Below are positions 53,975 to 62,934 of a stretch of 64,000 nt of DNA, in pieces. The notes beneath the pieces were generated by a model. The model worked only from the letters and a program-made list of their open reading frames with translations, searched no databases and had not been told where the DNA came from. Both the position numbers and the translations under genes were made by a program. Each line of letters opens with the position of its first letter. Positions within the stretch are counted from its first letter, which is position 1. Source of the stretch: Halobacillus locisalis (GTDB lineage: Bacteria; Bacillota; Bacilli; Bacillales; Halobacillaceae); NCBI RefSeq assembly GCF_013694105.1, contig NZ_JACEFG010000002.1, forward strand, positions 930,001 to 994,000. The letters run 5' to 3'.

Positions 53975-54847
53975 ATGATGATGGCGAAGAAATATAGAAG
54001 AGAACCGATGCCGCCGCTTCTCAGGCACGGGATCGAGTATGCATTAGTCATTATAGGTTCGTTTTTTGTGGCGCTTGCCTTTAATATATTTTTACTACCG
54101 AACAACATCGCCTCAGGCGGCGTGGCCGGAATCAGTACGATCACAAAAGGCGTATTCGGCTGGGAACCGGGTCTTGTTCAATGGGTGCTGAACATTCCGT
54201 TATTCTTTACGGGTTTGTTCATTTTAGGAAAAAACTTCGGGGTGAAGTCACTCGTCGGGACGTTGGTACTCCCGTTGTTTGTAATTCTGACGAGTGATTT
54301 TGAACCAGCCACGCCAGACCCTCTTCTCGGGGCGATTTTCGGCGGAATGGGTGTGGGACTTGGGCTTGGGATCGTCTTTCGCGGACGAGCCTCGACCGGG
54401 GGAATCGACCTTGCCGCTCAAGTGCTGCATAAGTTCACGCATCTGCCGCTCGGGATCAGCGTCGCGATGCTGGATGGCATGATTGTATTGACATCAGCGA
54501 TCGTGTTCTCGGTGGAAGAAGGGCTGTATGCGTTGATTGGACTGTTTGCGACAAGCAGGACGATCGATATCGTTCAAGTCGGATTCAATACGTCGAAGAA
54601 CGTCATGATTGTGACCGAAGAAATCAACGAGGTACGGGATGCCATTTTTTCTGAAATCGACAGAGGTGTGACGGTATTGAGCGGTGCGGGTGGTTACACG
54701 GAACGGGAGCGCCGCGTTGTGATGTGCGTCGTGCAGCAGAATGAATTCATTAAATTGACACAAACTGTGAAGCGGGTCGACCCCGGGGCGTTTGTGGTCG
54801 CGATGAATGCGACGGAAGTACTTGGGGAAGGTTTTAAGACGACTTGA
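53975..54847 (+). CDS. YitT-family membrane protein
   Basis: 290 aa with about five hydrophobic segments (YALVIIGSFFVALAFNIFLLP, GIGLGLG-type glycine stretch near residue 125) and a C-terminal DUF2179 domain of soluble alpha/beta type (GVTVLSGAGGYTERERRVVMCVV). GGGAGAG precedes the start; a second ATG at 53978 is equally usable. In B. subtilis the homologue YvjA lies at this place near cccB and ftsE. Transport substrate unknown. Confidence 0.88.
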   Translation: MMMAKKYRREPMPPLLRHGIEYALVIIGSFFVALAFNIFLLPNNIASGGVAGISTITKGVFGWEPGLVQWVLNIPLFFTGLFILGKNFGVKSLVGTLVLPLFVILTSDFEPATPDPLLGAIFGGMGVGLGLGIVFRGRASTGGIDLAAQVLHKFTHLPLGISVAMLDGMIVLTSAIVFSVEEGLYALIGLFATSRTIDIVQVGFNTSKNVMIVTEEINEVRDAIFSEIDRGVTVLSGAGGYTERERRVVMCVVQQNEFIKLTQTVKRVDPGAFVVAMNATEVLGEGFKTT

Positions 54848-54889
54848 TTGGGTATAATACCTCTATAAACTGTTATAGGGGGTTAACAA

Positions 54890-55306
54890 ATGAAGAAGTG
54901 GTTAAGCGCGATGTTTCTCGTACTTATCCTTGTTCTCGGTGCCTGCGGGGGCGGCGGTGGCGATGAAGAGCCGGCCGAAAACGAAGACTCCGGTATGGAG
55001 GAAGGCATGGATGAGGAGAATGGCGACACTGGTGGAGACTCTGGTGATATGGAAGGCTCTGAAGAAGGTGGCGACACCGTAGACGCAGAAGCGGCTGAAG
55101 CGGTTTATCAAAACAACTGTGCGAGCTGTCATGGTGGCGACATGGGCGGCGGAGTAGGACCAGCTTTACAAGAAGTTGGATCGAAGTACTCAGCTGACGA
55201 AATTGTCGACATCATTAAAAATGGTAAAGGCCAGATGCCTGCTCAAGGACAAGTGTCTGATGAAGACGCTCAGTTAGTAGCAAGCTGGTTGGCAACGATG
55301 AAATAA
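54890..55306 (+). CDS. cccB: lipoprotein cytochrome c551
   Basis: 138-aa small c-type cytochrome anchored outside the membrane. Signal peptide with lipobox LGAC (cysteine 19), a very acidic Gly/Glu/Asp linker (about 20-65), and a haem-binding CASCH at residues 77-81, with an axial Met in GQMPAQG near residue 113. Carries electrons to a terminal oxidase. The unusually long acidic linker fits life in salt. Confidence 0.9.
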   Translation: MKKWLSAMFLVLILVLGACGGGGGDEEPAENEDSGMEEGMDEENGDTGGDSGDMEGSEEGGDTVDAEAAEAVYQNNCASCHGGDMGGGVGPALQEVGSKYSADEIVDIIKNGKGQMPAQGQVSDEDAQLVASWLATMK

Positions 55307-55315
55307 GATACTTAG

Positions 55316-55348
55316 AAAAGTCTAGCGACGGTATGCTAGGCTTTTTTT
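55316..55348 (+). terminator. Rho-independent terminator of cccB
   Basis: AAAAGTCTAGC pairs with GCTAGGCTTTT (one wobble), then T residues. Confidence 0.8.
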
Positions 55349-55477
55349 GTTGCTCAATGATTTCAATGACTTAATAGAACTGTAATATTTTTAGTCTAAA
55401 AAAGGGCTGAAATCAATGTTATAATAGAGTTGTTTGCTAAGCTTTCGTTAAACTATAAAAATTAAGGTGAGAGACAT

Positions 55478-56164
55478 ATGATTGATATGCAAGGAGTCTA
55501 TAAAACATACCCGAACGGCGTCACGGCGCTGAATGGATTAGATGTAAAAATCGAGCAAGGGGAATTTGTCTATGTCGTCGGACCAAGTGGTGCCGGAAAA
55601 TCGACATTTACGAAATTGATCTACCGCGAGGAAAAGCCGACAAAAGGGACGGTCAACGTGATTGACCTTGATATGGCTTCGCTCAAGCAGCGCTCCGTAC
55701 CGAAGCTGAGACGTCAAATCGGTGTCGTCTATCAGGATTTCCGGCTGCTTCCGACGCTTACGGTATATGAGAACGTGGCGTTTGCGCTTGAAGTGATTGA
55801 AGAGAATCCGAAAAATATCCGCCGTCGCGTGATGGACGTGCTCGATCAGGTGCGTCTGAAGAACAAGGCGCGCTTTTTACCGGATGAGCTTTCTGGTGGG
55901 GAACAGCAGCGTGTATCGATTGCACGTGCGATTGTGAACTACCCGAAGATTTTGATTGCCGATGAGCCGACGGGGAACTTGGATCCGGATACGTCATGGG
56001 AAATCATGCATATCCTAGAAGAGATCAACGAAACCGGCACGACGATCCTGATGGCGACGCATAGCCAAGAAATCGTCAACACGATCCGTAAACGAGTGAT
56101 CGCGATTGAAGATGGCATGGTCGTGCGTGATGAAGCCCGCGGAGAATACGGATACGAGTATTGA
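55478..56164 (+). CDS. ftsE: cell-division ABC-type ATPase FtsE
   Basis: 228-aa ATPase that with FtsX controls wall hydrolases (CwlO in B. subtilis). Walker A GPSGAGKST at residues 35-43, the Q-loop VYQDFRLLP, signature LSGGEQQRVS near residue 139 and Walker B LIADEPTGNLDP are all intact. AAGGTGAGAG precedes the ATG. A terminator follows within 10 bp and ftsX is not present, although these genes normally form one operon. Confidence 0.93.
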   Translation: MIDMQGVYKTYPNGVTALNGLDVKIEQGEFVYVVGPSGAGKSTFTKLIYREEKPTKGTVNVIDLDMASLKQRSVPKLRRQIGVVYQDFRLLPTLTVYENVAFALEVIEENPKNIRRRVMDVLDQVRLKNKARFLPDELSGGEQQRVSIARAIVNYPKILIADEPTGNLDPDTSWEIMHILEEINETGTTILMATHSQEIVNTIRKRVIAIEDGMVVRDEARGEYGYEY

Positions 56165-56170
56165 TTCAGA

Positions 56171-56203
56171 AGACTGTCTCATCAACAGGGGGACAGTCTT
56201 TTT
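56171..56203 (+). terminator. Rho-independent terminator directly after ftsE
   Basis: AGACTGTC/GACAGTCT with a 13-nt loop and TTTTT. The 56204-56412 gap contains no ftsX fragment that I can recognise. Confidence 0.8.
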
Positions 56204-56412
56204 CGATGCCATTGAAGAACTTTGTACCAAAAATTTGCAGACCGGTACCGGATCCGTGCTAGAATGAAGAAGTATAGCGTGTGAGAAGAAGTTGGGTTAA
56301 GTTTCTACTTCTTGGCATAGCTTTACAATAGAGCGAATCTTACGTTTACGGTGAAGGCGCTTATTTGCTAGTATAGAGGCAACGAGAAATCCAATGTAGA
56401 AGGGTGAATGCG

Positions 56413-57924
56413 ATGAATGTGAAACCGCGTTATATTGCGCTTCTGATGGCGCTTGCGGTCCTATTGGGAGCAGCCGGCTCTTATATAGGCATAGAGTATT
56501 TTGCAAAGGCTGAGCAGAATGACTCGCAAGCTGAACAGTTGGCTACGGCAGATGAAGGCGGCGAGAATTTCGGGAGTTTATCGGAAGAAGAACAGAAGAA
56601 GTTCATTGAAGATATGACCGGAAACTCGACAACCGACTTGGAGAAAGTGGAACAAGCCTACAGTATCATTAAAGATAATTATGTAGAAGACGTGGAGCAA
56701 AGTGAATTGGTCGAAGGTGCAATCCAAGGCATGCTCGATACGCTCGAGGATCCCTACAGTGTGTACATGGACCAGGAGACGATGAAGCAGTTCAACCAGA
56801 CGATTGAGTCCTCATTCCAAGGCATCGGTGCTGAGGTCAGCATGGTCAATGATAAGGTGACCATCGTGGCACCCATCAAAGGCTCTCCAGCAGAAGAAGC
56901 TGGCTTGAAGCCGAACGACCAGATCTTGAAAGTGGACGGCGAGAGTGTCGAAGGATTGGACCTTTATGACGCGGTATTGAAGATCCGTGGTGAGAAAGGT
57001 TCAGAAGTCACCCTTGAAGTCAGTCGCCCCGGTGTGTCTGATCCGCTAAGTATTGATATCGTTCGTGATGATATTCCCTTAGAAACGGTGTATTCAGATA
57101 CGAAAGAGATCAATGGCAAGAAAGCGGGCGTCATCGAAATCACGTCCTTCTCTGAAAAAACGTCCGATGAGTTCCACGAAGCGTTGACGAAACTTGAGGA
57201 CGAAGGGATGGAAGGGCTTGTCATCGACGTGCGCGGGAACCCAGGTGGCCTGTTCACCGATGTACAAGAAATCTTGAAGGAATTCATCCCGGATGACAAA
57301 CCGATTGTGCAAGTCGAAGATCGCAATGGCGAGAAATCACGTTACTTCTCGAATATTCAAGAGAAAAAAGACTATCCGATCACGGTGCTGATGGATGAAG
57401 GAAGCGCATCCGCTTCTGAAATCTTGGCTGCAACGATGAATGAAGCGGGCGGTTATGATCTTGTCGGAACGAAGAGTTTCGGTAAGGGAACAGTCCAGCA
57501 GGCCATTCCGATGGGGGATGGCAGCACGATCAAGCTGACTTTATTCAAATGGTTGACGCCAGATGGCAACTGGATTCATGAAAAAGGGGTCCAGCCGACC
57601 GTGAAAGTCAAGCAGCCGGATTACTTCTATACGAACCCTGTCGATGTTGAAGAGCCGCTTGGCTATAATGACAATAGCGACAAGGTGAAGAATATACAAG
57701 AAATGCTGAAAGGCCTTGGCTATGACCCAGGTCGTGCCGACGGTTTTTATAGTGAAAAAACGGTAAAAGCTGTTGAGTCCTTCCAAAGCGATGCGGGCTT
57801 AGACGTCACTGGTGAAATCGATGAAAAAACAGGTGGCAAGCTGGAAGAACAAATCGTGGAGGAAGTACGTAAAGAAGAAAACGACAAGCAAATGCAAAAA
57901 GCATTGGACGTTCTCTTCAAATAA
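56413..57924 (+). CDS. ctpB: S41-family carboxy-terminal processing protease CtpB
   Basis: 503-aa exported protease. ATG 56413 follows GAAGGGTG; a GTG at 56404 is in frame. N-terminal membrane anchor (about 7-26), PDZ domain (about 130-205), and catalytic domain with GSASASE (residues 330-336) carrying the active serine and K358 in SFGKGTVQ. A C-terminal peptidoglycan-binding domain (about 420-475, VKNIQEMLKGLGYDPG) follows. In B. subtilis CtpB helps trigger SigK activation during sporulation. Confidence 0.92.
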   Translation: MNVKPRYIALLMALAVLLGAAGSYIGIEYFAKAEQNDSQAEQLATADEGGENFGSLSEEEQKKFIEDMTGNSTTDLEKVEQAYSIIKDNYVEDVEQSELVEGAIQGMLDTLEDPYSVYMDQETMKQFNQTIESSFQGIGAEVSMVNDKVTIVAPIKGSPAEEAGLKPNDQILKVDGESVEGLDLYDAVLKIRGEKGSEVTLEVSRPGVSDPLSIDIVRDDIPLETVYSDTKEINGKKAGVIEITSFSEKTSDEFHEALTKLEDEGMEGLVIDVRGNPGGLFTDVQEILKEFIPDDKPIVQVEDRNGEKSRYFSNIQEKKDYPITVLMDEGSASASEILAATMNEAGGYDLVGTKSFGKGTVQQAIPMGDGSTIKLTLFKWLTPDGNWIHEKGVQPTVKVKQPDYFYTNPVDVEEPLGYNDNSDKVKNIQEMLKGLGYDPGRADGFYSEKTVKAVESFQSDAGLDVTGEIDEKTGGKLEEQIVEEVRKEENDKQMQKALDVLFK

Positions 57925-57953
57925 GCAGGAATTTGCAATTAAATGACGAAATT

Positions 57954-57985
57954 AAATCCGTAGTCCTACGACTGCGGATTTTTTT
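57954..57985 (+). terminator. Rho-independent terminator of ctpB
   Basis: AAATCCGTAGTC pairs with GACTGCGGATTT (one wobble), then T residues. The next gene starts only 15 bp later. Confidence 0.8.
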
Positions 57986-58000
57986 CTGAAAGGAGTCACC

Positions 58001-59194
58001 ATGTTGGACGTTTGGATATTGGAATTACTGAAAGGGGCAGGACGCGCGTTCACCCAACCTTTCTTATACATAGCCATCATCATGATTTGGATTTCATCGA
58101 GGAATCGAATAAAGAGAGAGCGTGAACAATTCGGGACGCGTGTCTTCCCTGCTTTTTCTGAAATGAAAGGCACATGGGGCGTAGCGCTCAGTGCCGGACT
58201 TGTGTTGTCGATTTTTTCAGTAGCGGGAGGTCTTGTCGTCACGTACCCCTTGCTACTCTTGATCGGATTGATTTTCATCCTGGTCAGTCTGCCACTGCGA
58301 TTCAGTTGGTATTCAGCGGCTTATACGCTCGGGCTGACGTATATCGTCGTCTTGATGCTCCCCTATTTGCCAGACCGTTTCAAGGCGAATCCGTGGGTGG
58401 ATGTGATTGAACAGACGCCGCTCACATCGATTGCCATACTGTTGAGTGTGTTACTGGTTGTGGAAGCTTTTCTGTTGTTGAAGACGTCTCCTGATGAGAC
58501 GTTCCCGGAGCGGAAAAAAGGCCGGCGCGGCATGTGGATCGGTCAACACCGTTCGAAGAAAATGGCGGTGGTCCCGTTTATTGCCCTCATGCCTGTCGGA
58601 GGAATCACGCCCTTTGCCGATTGGTGGCCCGTCTTGTCCATCGGAGGCGAATCGTTCGGTCTCATTGTCGTTCCCTTACTGACAGGCTTTGAATGGATTG
58701 CGCGCGCGCAACCACCAGAGAAAGCGGCTAAAACGATCGGACGTCATGTGTTCGTATTAGGCTTTTTCGTCTTGATTGTATCGATTGCGAGCTATTTTAT
58801 TTCTATTCTTTCACTAGTAGCGGTCGCGATCAGTTTGCTTGGGCGTGAATGGATCAACATTCGTCATCGCTTAAGGGAAGATCAGCCTCCCTTTTTCACT
58901 CCTCAGCCAAAAGGAATACGCATTCTCGGCGTCATTCCAGGAAGCCCCGCTTCCCAAATGGGACTCATTCCTGGCGAGTTAGTAGAAAGAGTGAACAATA
59001 TGCCAGTAAGGACAGAGAATCAGTTCTATGAAGCCTTGCAAGTCAACGGGGCGTTCAACAAATTAGAAGTGCGGGATGAATGGGGCGAAAATCGTTATGT
59101 GCAGCGTGCGATGTATGAAGGGGAACATTATGAGTTAGGTCTTGTATTTGTTGAGCCCCCACCCAAACATGAATCGTCAGTCGGTTTCTTTTAG
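58001..59194 (+). CDS. minJ: division-site determinant MinJ
   Basis: 397-aa membrane protein with about seven or eight hydrophobic segments and a C-terminal PDZ domain (about 300-375, GIRILGVIPGSPASQMGLIPGE). In B. subtilis MinJ bridges DivIVA and MinCD at the poles. The position directly after ctpB matches B. subtilis. GAAAGGAG precedes the ATG. Confidence 0.9.
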   Translation: MLDVWILELLKGAGRAFTQPFLYIAIIMIWISSRNRIKREREQFGTRVFPAFSEMKGTWGVALSAGLVLSIFSVAGGLVVTYPLLLLIGLIFILVSLPLRFSWYSAAYTLGLTYIVVLMLPYLPDRFKANPWVDVIEQTPLTSIAILLSVLLVVEAFLLLKTSPDETFPERKKGRRGMWIGQHRSKKMAVVPFIALMPVGGITPFADWWPVLSIGGESFGLIVVPLLTGFEWIARAQPPEKAAKTIGRHVFVLGFFVLIVSIASYFISILSLVAVAISLLGREWINIRHRLREDQPPFFTPQPKGIRILGVIPGSPASQMGLIPGELVERVNNMPVRTENQFYEALQVNGAFNKLEVRDEWGENRYVQRAMYEGEHYELGLVFVEPPPKHESSVGFF

Positions 59195-59232
59195 TATCGT
59201 GTTCATATCTTCCTTGCTTTTGAAGTAGTGCA

Positions 59233-59359
59233 GGGGTGGTTTTGAAACAACTCGCTTTCCTGCGGGGGAACCGGCAAGCCTCCTCGATCGTTTACACGAC
59301 CTGTGGGGTCTCGCCTGAGTCCTTCTCCCGCGGGAGTCTCGCTGTTTCAAAACCACCCC
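59233..59359. repeat. palindromic element, copy 3
   Basis: Perfect 17-bp terminal inverted repeat GGGGTGGTTTTGAAACA (59233-59249) with 59343-59359. The interior matches copy 1 (CTCGCTTTCCTGCGGGGGAA, CCGGCAAGCCTCCTCG, CTTCTCCCGCGGGAGTCTC). The arms are unlike copies 1 and 2 yet still fully complementary. Confidence 0.8.
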
Positions 59360-59668
59360 TTTCGACATTAAAGTGAACGAACCCTCGAATATGGTGGTTG
59401 TGTTAGCGGGATAAACAATTCCCTGTTTTAATGAGTAAACATGCCTCACATCCCATATTCCCGGCCCTTCAAACGCTGAACGTTGCAACGGAAACCACCA
59501 GCTTTTCTCGAAGTGATGTCTTCCGCAAATGGTAGATGAACTTCTAGGTTAAGCAGCCCACCTATAAGGACTTATTTTTGAAAGAAGATTGAATATGTAG
59601 GTTAAATCACTTTTCTCAAGGGTAGGAATTAGAAGTATTACAACTTCTAAGAATAGACGGGTGATCAT
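59360..59668. other. intergenic region without a recognised feature
   Basis: About 310 bp between the palindromic element and the DUF2254 gene. No gene, repeat or convincing promoter seen. Confidence 0.5.
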
Positions 59669-61066
59669 ATGGGGCTCTTTTACTATATAAAGAAATACTT
59701 CAAAATGTCGAGACGTCAGCGGAAAAGTGAATTGAAATCAACGCTTTGGTTTATGCCGCTATGGTATATCATCGGAGCGATCGGTTTGTCCATATTCACT
59801 TATTACCTTGATTATGTGGTCGATGTGAGTCTATATTTGCCGGCCGCCATCGGCTTCAGTGGACAGACGTTGCAGGTTCTCTTAAGCGCGCTTGTAGGTG
59901 GGGTTCTGACCTTGAGTGCCTTTACGATCAACTCCCTGCTCGTCGCATTGACGACGTTCAGCGGGCAGTTTTCTTCCAAGATGCTCGTAAACTTTGTCAG
60001 TGATCGAGCGACTCAGCACGTGCTCGGTATATTTAACGGGAGTTTCATTTATGTGCTCTTGAACTTCTTATATGTGACGCATGAAGAAGAAGAATATGTT
60101 GTCGCGACACCTGTGTTATCGATTCTTACGGCCATTATGGCGGCTGTGACGTTCATCTATTTTATCAACCATACAACGACCTGGATGCAGGTGCACAATA
60201 TCAGCTTCAACATGAATGCCAAGTCGAAATCGGTGCAAGCGTCTCTTGAAAAAGAATTGAAGCCACATCATCTTGATAAAGAGGTGGCGATAGAGTCTCT
60301 TCCAGATGAATCAGAAGGGAAAGTTATTAAAACAGACCGGTCCGGTTATCTGCAAGTGGCTGATTTTGCAAAACTGATTAAGCAGGCGAGTCGAGATGAT
60401 GTTCTCTTGAGGTTCGATGTTCGTATTGGAGAGTTTGTCATAGAGGGAACGCCTTTACTTACGTATTGGGAACATGGACAACCTATTAATCCTGACCGCT
60501 ACTTCAAATCATTGGAGATCGGGAGTAAACAAACGGAAATTCAAGACCTCGAGTATGGGCTGATCAAGCTTGCCGAAGTAGCCATCAAAGCTTTAGGTCA
60601 CAATGATCCACTTACGGTGACGAACACGATTCACCAAATTGCGGATTTGTTGAAAAGCATCGGGCAGTCTACGAATTTCTCTCCCTACCTTTTCGACCAG
60701 CAACAAGAGCTTCGTATCATATTGGATCAAAAGCCTTTTCGCTATTACCTGCATAAGGGGTTCGCCTCGATTCGAGAATATGCAGATCAGAACTCGACTG
60801 TGATGACGGAGCTTTTAACGATGGTTTCGCTGTTGAGTAAAACGATGGATCAAGAGGTGCACAATGATCTGTGGGAGTTCGCCCGTCAGACGATTTTAGG
60901 GTTTGATAATTATAGTTTGTACGAGAACGATTGTCTCTATATACTAGAGCAATTATCCGAACTTGCCAAAAACACAGGTCATCAGGAAGATTATCTATTC
61001 TTGCTTGAATACATGCTACAGCGGGTCAGTTCGAAGAGCGCATCTGAAGTGCCTTCGTCATTATAA
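59669..61066 (+). CDS. DUF2254-family membrane protein
   Basis: 465 aa. The N-terminal ~180 residues hold four hydrophobic segments with the family signature GFSGQTLQVLLSALVGGVLT and LSAFTINSLLVAL; the remainder is a soluble cytoplasmic region with ESLPDESEGKVIKTDRSGYL and LRFDVRIGEFV. DUF2254 proteins are widespread and uncharacterised. The start at 59669 follows GACGGGTG. Monocistronic. Confidence 0.85.
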   Translation: MGLFYYIKKYFKMSRRQRKSELKSTLWFMPLWYIIGAIGLSIFTYYLDYVVDVSLYLPAAIGFSGQTLQVLLSALVGGVLTLSAFTINSLLVALTTFSGQFSSKMLVNFVSDRATQHVLGIFNGSFIYVLLNFLYVTHEEEEYVVATPVLSILTAIMAAVTFIYFINHTTTWMQVHNISFNMNAKSKSVQASLEKELKPHHLDKEVAIESLPDESEGKVIKTDRSGYLQVADFAKLIKQASRDDVLLRFDVRIGEFVIEGTPLLTYWEHGQPINPDRYFKSLEIGSKQTEIQDLEYGLIKLAEVAIKALGHNDPLTVTNTIHQIADLLKSIGQSTNFSPYLFDQQQELRIILDQKPFRYYLHKGFASIREYADQNSTVMTELLTMVSLLSKTMDQEVHNDLWEFARQTILGFDNYSLYENDCLYILEQLSELAKNTGHQEDYLFLLEYMLQRVSSKSASEVPSSL

Positions 61067-61118
61067 AATCGTGTGAATGAATGTGGAATAGCATCTTCTG
61101 ATCTGTGGGAGGGTCTTC

Positions 61119-61597
61119 ATGGGGCTCAGAAACGTTAGACGTTCAGATTTTGATGTTGTATCGAAATTGATCAATGAGTGGTGGGGGGCAGGGATATGTC
61201 ATCCATGTTGCCAAGGTTGTTTTTTGAGCACTTCACTACTACCAGCTTCATTGTAGAGGAGGACGAGAAACTGTTGGGGTTTATAATAGGCTTCTTATCA
61301 CCATCTAACTTAGAGGAAGCCTATATACACTTCGTTGGAGTTCATCCGGATTGCCGAAAGCATAACATCGGTAAACGCCTCTATGAAAAATTCTATCAAG
61401 CAGCTCGAAAAGAAAATCGCACGATCGTTAAAGCGATAACCTCACCTGTTAACAAAGTGTCCGTTGCCTATCATACCAAGATGGGCTTCGATATAATGGC
61501 TGGCGATAAAGAGGTTGATGGAATATCGGTGTTTTCTGATTATGATGGTCCCGCGCAAGATCGTGTTTTGTTTGTAAAACGACTCTATAATACATAG
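61119..61597 (+). pseudogene. GNAT-family acetyltransferase, frameshifted
   Basis: ATG 61119 (GGGAGGG upstream) opens [23 protein letters not shown], then the frame changes at a run of six G (61183-61188). The rest, [16 protein letters not shown] ... [19 protein letters not shown], lies in another frame to 61597 and is a typical N-acetyltransferase with the acetyl-CoA loop. One extra G would join the frames to [11 protein letters not shown]. It is a broken gene, a sequencing error in a homopolymer, or a slippage-switched gene. Confidence 0.75.
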
Positions 61598-61680
61598 TAA
61601 TTTTCTTTATGATTGTACAAAAATATCAAAGAGTAGCATGAAGCGATATCATTCTAAGCGTAGAAAGTAGTGAAGGTTTT

Positions 61681-61869
61681 ATGATGAAACTTATTTTCTT
61701 ATTATTATCACTTATTGTTGGCGTAGTCTTGTATTGGCGAGGTAATCGGAAAGGTAAGGTCTTCTTAAGAGGTATGGGAGTAGGGGTATTGCTGGCCATC
61801 GTGTTTATGGAAGCGCCGAATTTCATACACGGTTTCGTTGAAGGATTCCAAGGCGGTTTCAATAACTGA
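61681..61869 (+). CDS. small membrane protein, 62 aa
   Basis: Two predicted membrane segments (LIFLLLSLIVGVVLYW and GMGVGVLLAIVFM) joined by a short basic loop (GNRKGKVFLR), with a Gly/Phe-rich tail. GAAGG precedes two consecutive ATG codons. No family recognised; expression is plausible but unproven. Confidence 0.55.
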   Translation: MMKLIFLLLSLIVGVVLYWRGNRKGKVFLRGMGVGVLLAIVFMEAPNFIHGFVEGFQGGFNN

Positions 61870-61911
61870 GGTAGGTCTTCAAGGGAATACTACGGTGACA
61901 CCTTTGGCTGA

Positions 61912-62157
61912 TTATGAGCCGAAGATGTCACCGTAGTTGTAGGTTTCTCTTTTGGAAACTGAAAAATATTGAAACCAGAAGCGGAATTCATCAAAGAATA
62001 CATCAGAAGATAATTCAATCGTATCAAAGAAGTCCTCCAACACATCTTCCTCCACTTCATCAAGCAATCCTGTTACGTATAATGGTGTCTTAAAACGTGT
62101 GAACAACTCTTTATACCCGTAAGATCCAAATACGTCTTTCATTTGTTCTTCTGTCAT
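61912..62157 (-). CDS. hypothetical acidic protein, 81 aa
   Basis: Minus-strand gene with AAAGGAG 10 nt before the ATG at 62157. The product is acidic and aromatic (DEVEEDVLEDFFDTIEL, FFDEFRFWFQYF) without membrane segments. It faces the small membrane protein gene convergently. Family not recognised. Confidence 0.55.
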   Translation of the reverse strand: MTEEQMKDVFGSYGYKELFTRFKTPLYVTGLLDEVEEDVLEDFFDTIELSSDVFFDEFRFWFQYFSVSKRETYNYGDIFGS

Positions 62158-62347
62158 CAGGGTAACACTCCTTTTTAATAGGGTGTCTGAATTTCTTGCT
62201 TCGTATTCTTTTATTCCCGGTTAATTGTTTTTTATCCACACGGGAGTTGGCCCAAGCAGATATGTCGATGATTTGAATCAGCCGTGTTATATTGGTAACC
62301 ATCTTCTCTCAAGGGAGATGAAATATTGGAATAGATGAGGTGTTATA

Positions 62348-62497
62348 ATGATTAAATGGATTTTATCAAAGTTTGCTAAGAAAGAGACAGCTCCAAGAAG
62401 TAGAACGACCATTCACTCATTACCACCAAAGAATGCCAACAATAAATCAACCCAAGAAGAAGGTTATGTGAAAGACTGTGATTTGGGCTGGTGCTGA
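62348..62497 (+). CDS. small cysteine-ended peptide, 49 aa
   Basis: Below most length cutoffs. GAGGTG lies 6 nt upstream of ATG 62348. The peptide has a basic, Ser/Thr/Pro-rich N-terminal part (MIKWILSKFAKKE) and ends KDCDLGWC, with a cysteine at the very C terminus. No modification enzyme or transporter gene is nearby. May be a small secreted or regulatory peptide, or a chance ORF. Confidence 0.4.
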   Translation: MIKWILSKFAKKETAPRSRTTIHSLPPKNANNKSTQEEGYVKDCDLGWC

Positions 62498-62568
62498 GGT
62501 CGATGGACTAGAATAATGGAGTTTCAGACACTAATATAAGATATAGCAATGCTAATGAATGGATACGC

Positions 62569-62602
62569 AAAATCCCGCTTGAATAGACTCAAGACGGATT
62601 TT
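62569..62602 (+). terminator. imperfect terminator hairpin
   Basis: AAAATCC-GCTTGA pairs imperfectly with CTCAAG-CGGATTTT, then a short T-containing tail. The rest of 62498-62898 shows no gene that I can support. Confidence 0.5.
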
Positions 62603-62934
62603 GGGTGTCCATTTTTTTTGGATGTCGCTGTGGATAGGTCATAAAGTTCTCTCCTGTTTAAATTTCTCTACTAATCTGTTCCTCTATTCTCCTTTATTGA
62701 AAAGCTTTCATCGCTTATGGTGGAGTATGGATCGTGCTTTCTGTTCTTTTTGGGTGGGATTGATAAGAGACACAGGATGTTTACGACCGAATAGGATAGG
62801 TAATTTCCTAGTAAAGGGAACGAACAGGGTGGGGACCACTCTACAATAATGAAATATTCACCAATAATTAATAGGTTTGTTGACCATATTGCATTATAAT
62901 GGAAAAAAGAAGACAAGAGAGGAAGGTAATTAGA

